Source: Sipunculus nudus | Lineage: Eukaryota; Annelida; Sipuncula; Golfingiida; Sipunculidae | Length of the DNA stretch: 64,000 nt | Reading direction: 5' to 3' | Assembly (NCBI GenBank): GCA_026874595.1 | Contig: CM049314.1 | Span: forward strand, 29,277,729-29,341,728 | Shown: piece by piece, positions 57,477-64,000 of the stretch | Layout: every line of letters starts with the position of its first letter | How positions within the stretch are numbered: the first letter of the stretch is position 1 | Position numbers and translations under genes: made by a program | The notes under the pieces: model-generated | The model's input: only the letters and a program-made list of their open reading frames with translations | Told to the model about the DNA's origin: nothing | Database searches by the model: none

Positions 57477-60400
57477 TTACTGACACATTTCTTCGAGGAC
57501 ATACTGAAGCTTTCTCAGTCCTTTCTCGATCATTTCATCTGACTGGTCACAGTGCAAGGTCAATCGGAATTTCTGTCCCATGTCTAACCCAATTATTTTA
57601 ATCCTAAAGCCAAGCGAAGTGGTTTCTTCTTCTGTAAACTGAGAAAAAGAAGAAGAGAAAATCGAAATATGAGAACTTTTATAATTTAACCCTACGAATT
57701 TAGCTGTTTTCTATAGTTTTCGAATTATTTCTAACAAGTAACTTAGGAACGTCAGAAATAATTCGTTTATATGACATTAACTTCTCTTTTTACATATGTA
57801 AAAACGTACGCCTCGGCAAAGTTAAATGTTTATCTACCTGGGCAACATATGTGCGTAATATTTGTTTACGCAAATAATCGTTCATTCAAAAGAATGCTCT
57901 GGCACACTGCAGAGTTAATTATGTTCACCTGTTCAAGCCGGTTAATAAAATGTTTAGACGTGATTCCTCCACACACGTTGTATCTTAGAATATTCGTGGT
58001 AATGCCCTGATCTTCATGCTTGAAATGTTGCTTTCCAAACCTTTTAAATACTGCCAATATACAATTATAAATGGATTTTAGAAGATAAACATATCACGTT
58101 ATTTATGCACTTCAACATTTCCTAGAAGAAATTCTGCTACTTCACCAAGCCATTTTTTTTAATTTCTCATGTTTTTAGTATTAAAAGACTATGGGTTTAC
58201 ATGAAGAGTATATTTTGTTTAAAAAAACATTTTTTCTCTTTATAAATTTCACTTGTATTCTGAAAAAGGAATCCCTTAAATATCAAAATATATCATCAGA
58301 ACCAGGTTTTTGAGTATTCTTTAAAAAAATACAGGGAAGATACTACAACAAATAAAAAGGAACATCTTTATAAGACCGACTGACCTTCATTAAATGTTTG
58401 AGCATTTTTATGGTCTCGTCTAATGCGTTCTTCAGCGTCCTGTAATGATACCAGAGCGGGGGCGGCCAGCACACCCGCTTGTCTTAGCCCTCCACCGAGT
58501 AATTTCCGCAGCCGTATAGCCCTGTCATCAACAGCTAAAGTTTTATGATTAAATGTCGCATTGCTATTAGCTGAAAACATTTTTCATTTGTTGGTTCTTT
58601 TGAATATCAGTTTTTCTTTAACTTCTGAAGCGAGATATTTTCCTCGTGGAAAGAAAAGAACTGTTTCATTGAAGCACTATCGGCATTCCCCGAATTACAC
58701 ATACTGGCTATCTCTTTTGTGGACAAGTGTATTCTTGCTATTGGTGCATATGTTACATCGTTTCTTGTACATAAAATGTAATACTACCTGACTTGATACA
58801 GGTAATTAATGTATCTTTTTCTATTGTAACAAAACATATATTACAAACAACAAAGATTGGCAATTTGTTTTTGTAATGTTCTCGTTTCATTCTTAACCAG
58901 TGATCCTGGTCGATGTATTGAATTTAAATATGAAAGTATATAAATTCTTGAGTAATTCAGCTAAACGTTAAATTATATTTTAAGACATATTTAAGATCCA
59001 AAGGCCCCCTTTTGTTAAAACCGGTGAGCTCGCGAAAGAATATGTCTATCTTCATTATATCCCAAGGACAAATATATAAAGAAATTTTTGCGTCGTTCTC
59101 TCGATGCATTTTTTTGCATTCACATAAATGGCAAATGTATAGATACCTGTAAATGTACTGCTTTGTGCCAGCGATTATAGCTCCTACAGGGGCGCCGAGG
59201 CCCTGAAAGTTTATTCTGCATGATAATTTGTACGGGAATATTATGTGATACGGATTAAGATGCTTTTAGGAAAGTTAGGAAACGATGCATTAATAACTTT
59301 AGCATACACATAGAGAACACACATGGAACTCGAAAACCATAACACAGCCTGTTTGATTCGAATAATAAAATTTTATAGCTTTGAAATATATGACTGTTTC
59401 TATTTCTCAAATGTTAAAAAGGGTATCTTTTGCTGACCGTTTATTTTGTCTTTCGTGCGGATTCAAAAGATAAGCTTGCAAACTCGCGCTTGAGCTTTAC
59501 CTTAGAGAAGCACATGCTGACTGAATCACAATATTCTGTCACATCCCTCGGCGTCACTCCCAGTGCTACAGCAGCGTTCATTAGTCTGGCCCCATCCAAG
59601 TGAATTTTGAGACCGTACTTATCAGCAATTGCTCGCACCTGAAAAAAGATAAACAATACACAATGACAGCTCTACTAGAGGGGAACTCTATGAAGTCGGC
59701 ATTACTATGTGGTGAAACATTTTTTGAAAGTCCCTTTTTTTTTAGCTTATTATTTATGATACAGTAATGAGCTCCATAAAGAGGGCACCTCTATACTTGG
59801 GCAGCTTAGCAAAGTCCAAATAGTTCCAACATTATAGGGGGTTCACTATACATGTTTTAAACCTGTGCAATGTATATTTTGTATATTTACTTAGGCATCA
59901 TATTAAGGTATGTGTTAAGTTGTACCCCTTTATAAATTGTCTCATATCTATACGTCAAACTCAAAATTTCCTCCATAAATAAATGTTAACGAGTTCCGCA
60001 TGATCCACTACGCCTAAATGACAAGCTTAAAAGTAATGCAACTCCTAGGTGTCTATGAATTTTGCAACAACAATGGTAATAAAATGAGCTCATCTAAAAG
60101 ACTTCCAAAATGATTGAGAACCGTCTTGGGTTAAGCCAAAGCTTGATTGTTTAAATGCGTGTAGCTTCTCTCAGCTCTCAAGCGAAAGGAACAGTAAATT
60201 GCGCCTGTGGGACGATCATGTATTTTCAAACTGATATCGTTTTGTTTATTCATAATTCCGTGAGCCAAACAGAGTGGTTGTCTGCAGTTCAAGATACGTA
60301 ACCTGTTTATGGAAGGATACAGGTACGGCTTTTCCCCCGCACACGTTATGAGAATTCTCCAGACAAATAAGCCTGGTTTTCGGGTAGTGAGGATCGTCCT

Positions 60401-62643
60401 TGCGAATGGATGTTTCAAGTTCGTTTAGGTCAAGAGTGCCATCTGGCTGGTTTCGAAGTTGGAAAGAATGGACGCCACCAACCTGTAGAATAGTACAAGA
60501 AAAATCAAAAGACCCCTTTCAGGACACAAGCAACATTTGTTTGCAAGGTTTGACACTAACATTACGGGTACGTTATATAAAAAAATACTATTTGCTATAT
60601 ATAAAATGATTAAAGCCAGAGAATTCTGTCTAATCATAAGAAGTGTGGTCCCTATTGTGTCTGGGTTATGTATCTGCTTTCAATTAACACAACCATAAAT
60701 GCTGGCTCAAAGAACCCGAAACCAGTAGAGAACCGATACGTCCAAGGCGCAAGCTCGTGGAAAAGGGTTATTCCAGCACTTTGTGACATTGACTGTGCTG
60801 CAACTCTAGATGTAATGAAGTATAACATCTTCATAGAAAACACGGATCAATTTGACTGAAGAAATTTTTATTTAAGTATAATTCAATGAAGATGTTTAAA
60901 ACTTTCGTTCAGTTTAACTGCGTGTGATCTTCTCAACAAACTTCAGGATGTACGATTTTACAAATGTCAATGATTGTGCAATAAAAATTTTCATGAACGT
61001 TTCTGTCTGCTTTATATTGACGATTTATTTAAAATCTTTTAAAACGTTACGCTTCATCTATGACTCCAAAGGAATTCGATGTTGAAGCTCTCATAATGTC
61101 ACATCCCGGTTATTATCATAATTTCTGCATGCACCACCGATATGACAATAAGGGGGCTTGACTGTAGTGAGGTACGGCTTCCGTTTTTTCATATTTCTTT
61201 TTTTTTAAACACTGACGAGACCATTGCATATTAATGCCCAACAAATTGCCACTTAAATGAAAACTGACTGTGTATTGGTGTCACCATGTCTTGACGTATA
61301 TTTGTGAAGAGCCTAAAAAAGATTCTTGAGGTTACACTTTAACCAAATAAACGTTAATAGATTTATAAAAGTAAAACTCTTTAAAGGTACTTTGTCACTA
61401 ATTACAATGATGTTATCTTCCGTTTTCACATTTAGGCGAAATATAAACATTTCCTAGCGAGACCACATCGGCTAGCACGCTCTGTCTCTCTTTGTTAACT
61501 TTTTTATATATTTTTTTGGGGTCTGATGTACATAAACACACTATGCTTGTGGCTGTTCACTCTAATAGCAGCGCGTTGCAGATCATACAGAACATAATGC
61601 TATCATGGAAGGAAGGAACGATTCAATCATGAATCGCAAATAAACAAGACCTTTTACCATCTTTATTTATGATAGTTAGTGCAGGAGGCTATAAATGTTA
61701 ATGCTTTTTATCACTGATATAAAACTACATCACTAAATATACTTTACAAAAATAATGAACATTTTGCTGTTTATCGAAGTGTGTGTTGACAGTGTAAACA
61801 TGTGATACTGAAAAACAAAAAACTATTTCTGAGCATCAGTGTAACACTTTATATGTTTAATAATAATGCTATAATTTCTAACGAGACGAAATTTATTTCG
61901 GCAAGGATATTACTGTACGGTTTATCCTTAATAAATTTACCTGTGAGATGCCGCCTTGTTCATCCAGGAAAATATGTGACTTGTGTCCGAGCAAGACTTC
62001 TGACCCTCTTTCATAGCAATGAGCCATCACTGTCAAAGTGAGTGTGATGAAATGATAAATACAAAGCAATTGATTTAGGACTTTCCGACATAATAAGGAC
62101 CATTTGAAACGGACATACTGGAATACGTGTATAACGGCCTCTACATGATATAATAAAACCAGGGGTCAATGCGGGGGTATCCCCCCCCACACTTTTTTTT
62201 GCAATATAGGATGATTAATGCAATCATCTCCCGTTCCAGTCAGAGCACAAGATTTATTATAAATATTGTCAAAAGTACATGGGCCTTGTCTTGTCTGAAT
62301 TTATCTAATTTTACCAGAAGAGTGCTTATTATAACCATTTGGTAAAACATAGCATCAGATGAATGTGAGAATGATAAACTGGTAATATTCTAAGTTTGTC
62401 ATTCAGATTATTCTAAAGCAGTTAACGTTTCTCACTTACTTTAAATGCTGTGTGTGTATTTAACAACTTACTATGAGCATCGCAATGTCAAAGGTAAACC
62501 AATTTCAGAGTTGACTTTATCATGAGGGCTGTAGTCAGTTGACCGCAAGGGGCCATGGCCACACCCGTCCTCCCGGAATTTCACTTAGTCTAATAATAAT
62601 AAAATTTTCTAAAACACAGTCACGAAATTCCTGTCACTGTTAT

Positions 62644-62703
<60 letters not shown>

Positions 62704-63646
62704 TGCTAAATATTTCAGTCCCTTCCAAACCCTGGCAATGCCCCTGAACATATAAGATATCTGCGCAAGATTTGGGAAAGAATATGATGCTTCAATAGTC
62801 ATAGGTTTAAAACAATATTGATTACACCCCAACCACTCCACACGCCCAACACCTGTGAGTCATCCCCCTCACTCTTGAAGATAAATTGACGCCAATTGAA
62901 ATAAAACGTGTAAAATGAGGTCGGGTATCATGGTTGATTCCACAGACTGATCAAATCATATAAACACTGACAGAAAACGTCAGCTCTACATCGTTTAAAG
63001 AAAGATTAATATCTTTGAACTAGACACGAAAGGTTTAGCTGAAATAAGCGTCTTCGAAGCAATAAGATGTTACAGTCTATCAAGCGATCCCTGATACGAA
63101 AAACAAATAGTGATGAACTTGATTCCGTTACGCTTAATTGACTGCCAGTAATTTTATACGCATGGTATATGAGGCCAATGCGTGCGTGTCAACTTGCCTG
63201 ATATCAGGTTTCCCATGGTTCCCGAAGGAACAAACAGCGCATCTTCTTTACCAAAAATCTCGGCCATTTTCTTCTGGAGCTCTGCAGTTATAATATATAT
63301 GTATTATAAGGTGCTCGTATAGAGATTGTATTATTGTTTATAAACAGAAAACATAAAGGAAACTATGTATACTTGGCTAGGTTTAAATTATAAACCAGTT
63401 ATGAATATAATAAACTAAGTCAAAACTGTTTTAAATAATATTTTAAAGATAAAACATTTATCACTAAATTCCTGATCATTTATGATACATTATTTTCTAG
63501 CTAACGACATTAAAATTACCATTAATCGTTGGATCTTCCCCATATACGTCATCGCCAACTTCCGCTTCCGCCATGGCTCTGCGCATTGCCAAAGACGGCT
63601 TGGTTAGAGTGTCACTGCGCATGTCCAACACGATCACGTCCGCCAT
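57477..63646 (-). CDS. THA1: Low-specificity L-threonine aldolase, nine exons
   Basis: This is a PLP enzyme that cleaves L-threonine or L-allo-threonine to glycine and acetaldehyde, probably in the cytosol (no targeting peptide). Exons, 5' to 3': 63646-63520, 63281-63198, 62029-61941, 60482-60303, 59638-59501, 59202-59147, 58521-58385, 58050-57929 and 57638-57477. All phases join into one 364-residue frame; E. coli LtaE has 333. Family motifs in order: [48 protein letters not shown] (His89), [17 protein letters not shown] (His145), HLDGAR (173-178), then SMCFSK with the PLP lysine Lys206 as last codon of exon 5 and GLGAPVG opening exon 6, and [18 protein letters not shown]. Exon 8 is the least conserved. 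Intron 2 has a GC donor (CAG|GCAAGT); the other introns are GT-AG. The first ATG directly precedes the conserved N-terminus. The stop codon lies inside CAGTAAGT, which also looks like a donor, so an alternative 3' end is possible. Confidence 0.93.
60483..61940 (-). other. Intron 3 of the threonine aldolase gene
   Basis: About 1.46 kb between exons 3 and 4. Exon 3 ends DEQGGISQ and exon 4 starts VGGVHSFQL, contiguous in the family, so no exon is missing. The minus-strand frame at 60652-60843 has an acceptor-like start but is not needed by the protein and is treated as intronic. Confidence 0.8.
62030..63197 (-). other. Intron 2 of the threonine aldolase gene (GC-AG)
   Basis: About 1.17 kb, starting GCAAGT and ending GACAG in transcript sense. 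It contains an (AT)n array at about 62649-62701 and a C run near 62182. Confidence 0.85.
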
Positions 63647-64000
63647 GTTGAATCTTCATTGTGAAACTTGGACATATTAATTTATCAATTCAGTCTTCTT
63701 CTATACAAGTGCTTGTAACCATTGTCTAATGAATACCACGGTCAATGACTGAGAAATATATATGTCGTAGTCTAAATGGTTACAGACACACATAGTGTAT
63801 TTTAAGTACACAACGAACTTGTTTATACAATAACGTGACTTTAATAAATCCATTGTGTCCGTACAAAATGTGCCAGTACCTCTCATTTACTGCGTAGTAT
63901 ATCCTCGGTCTCTCTCAATCTATCTCTGTCTGACAATCTTAATTCACAATTCTAAACCGTATCATGAGACCAAAATGAAAACGAGGCATACTGTTTTTAT
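63647..64000. other. 5' flank of the threonine aldolase gene
   Basis: Upstream (minus-strand sense) of the start codon. No TATA box at a clear distance and no CpG-rich block were seen. The plus-strand end of the window holds TCTCTC-type simple sequence near 63910-63930. Confidence 0.4.

Noticed and set aside
60652-60843. Minus-strand 63-codon frame within the threonine aldolase gene, considered as an extra exon
   Set aside because: Exons 3 and 4 join without a gap in the conserved protein, so inserting it would break the family alignment.

Overview
The window looks like nuclear DNA from an invertebrate animal, most likely a bivalve mollusc. It is very AT-rich and dense in (AT)n microsatellites. 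It has one spliced gene with nine exons, one intronless receptor gene, an animal Mutator-type transposase relic, L1/Tx1-like and other non-LTR retrotransposon remains, and tRNA-derived SINE copies. The animal assignment is firm from gene structure and repeat content. The mollusc assignment is an inference that I could not test by a search.

Layout. 1-5.9 kb: AT-rich DNA with a GC-rich block (about 0.9-1.35 kb), a 3'-truncated Mutator-like transposase ORF (2063-2965, +), a dispersed repeat and a decayed LINE 3' end (5.37-5.92 kb). 6.0-13.4 kb and 31.9-39.5 kb: two directly oriented, diverged copies of one multi-kilobase segment. Each carries a matching signal-peptide-like first exon on the minus strand (6289-6366 and 31971-32048). 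13.6-29.4 kb: a minisatellite, a CpG-rich block (17.3-18.1 kb), ATTC-type and GGTCCGAGAT-type tandem repeats, many microsatellites and a few exon-like pieces, but no convincing complete gene. 29.5 kb: a MITE-like element. 30.1-36.3 kb: four diverged copies (A-D) of a roughly 1.1-1.5 kb unit, on both sides of the second signal-peptide exon.

41.98-43.79 kb (+): an intact, intronless gene for a type I membrane protein with leucine-rich repeats, one Ig-like domain, a transmembrane helix and a cytoplasmic tail with a proline-rich motif, a tyrosine motif and a C-terminal PDZ-ligand-like end. 45.4-48.2 kb (-): a degenerate L1/Tx1-type LINE with recognisable endonuclease and reverse transcriptase. 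50-53.1 kb: a tandem duplication of about 225 bp, compound microsatellites and two opposed copies of a tRNA-derived SINE. 57.5-63.65 kb (-): a complete nine-exon gene for low-specificity L-threonine aldolase, reconstructed exon by exon with consistent splice phases and one GC-AG intron.

The two well-supported genes (LRR-Ig receptor and threonine aldolase) show no functional link; they are ordinary neighbours on an animal chromosome. I found no rRNA, no convincing functional tRNA gene, no CRISPR array and no bacterial-style operon. The least explained structure is the paired duplication with signal-peptide exons together with the A-D repeat units. It could be the remains of a small secreted-protein gene family or an undescribed repeat family; sequence alone does not decide which.
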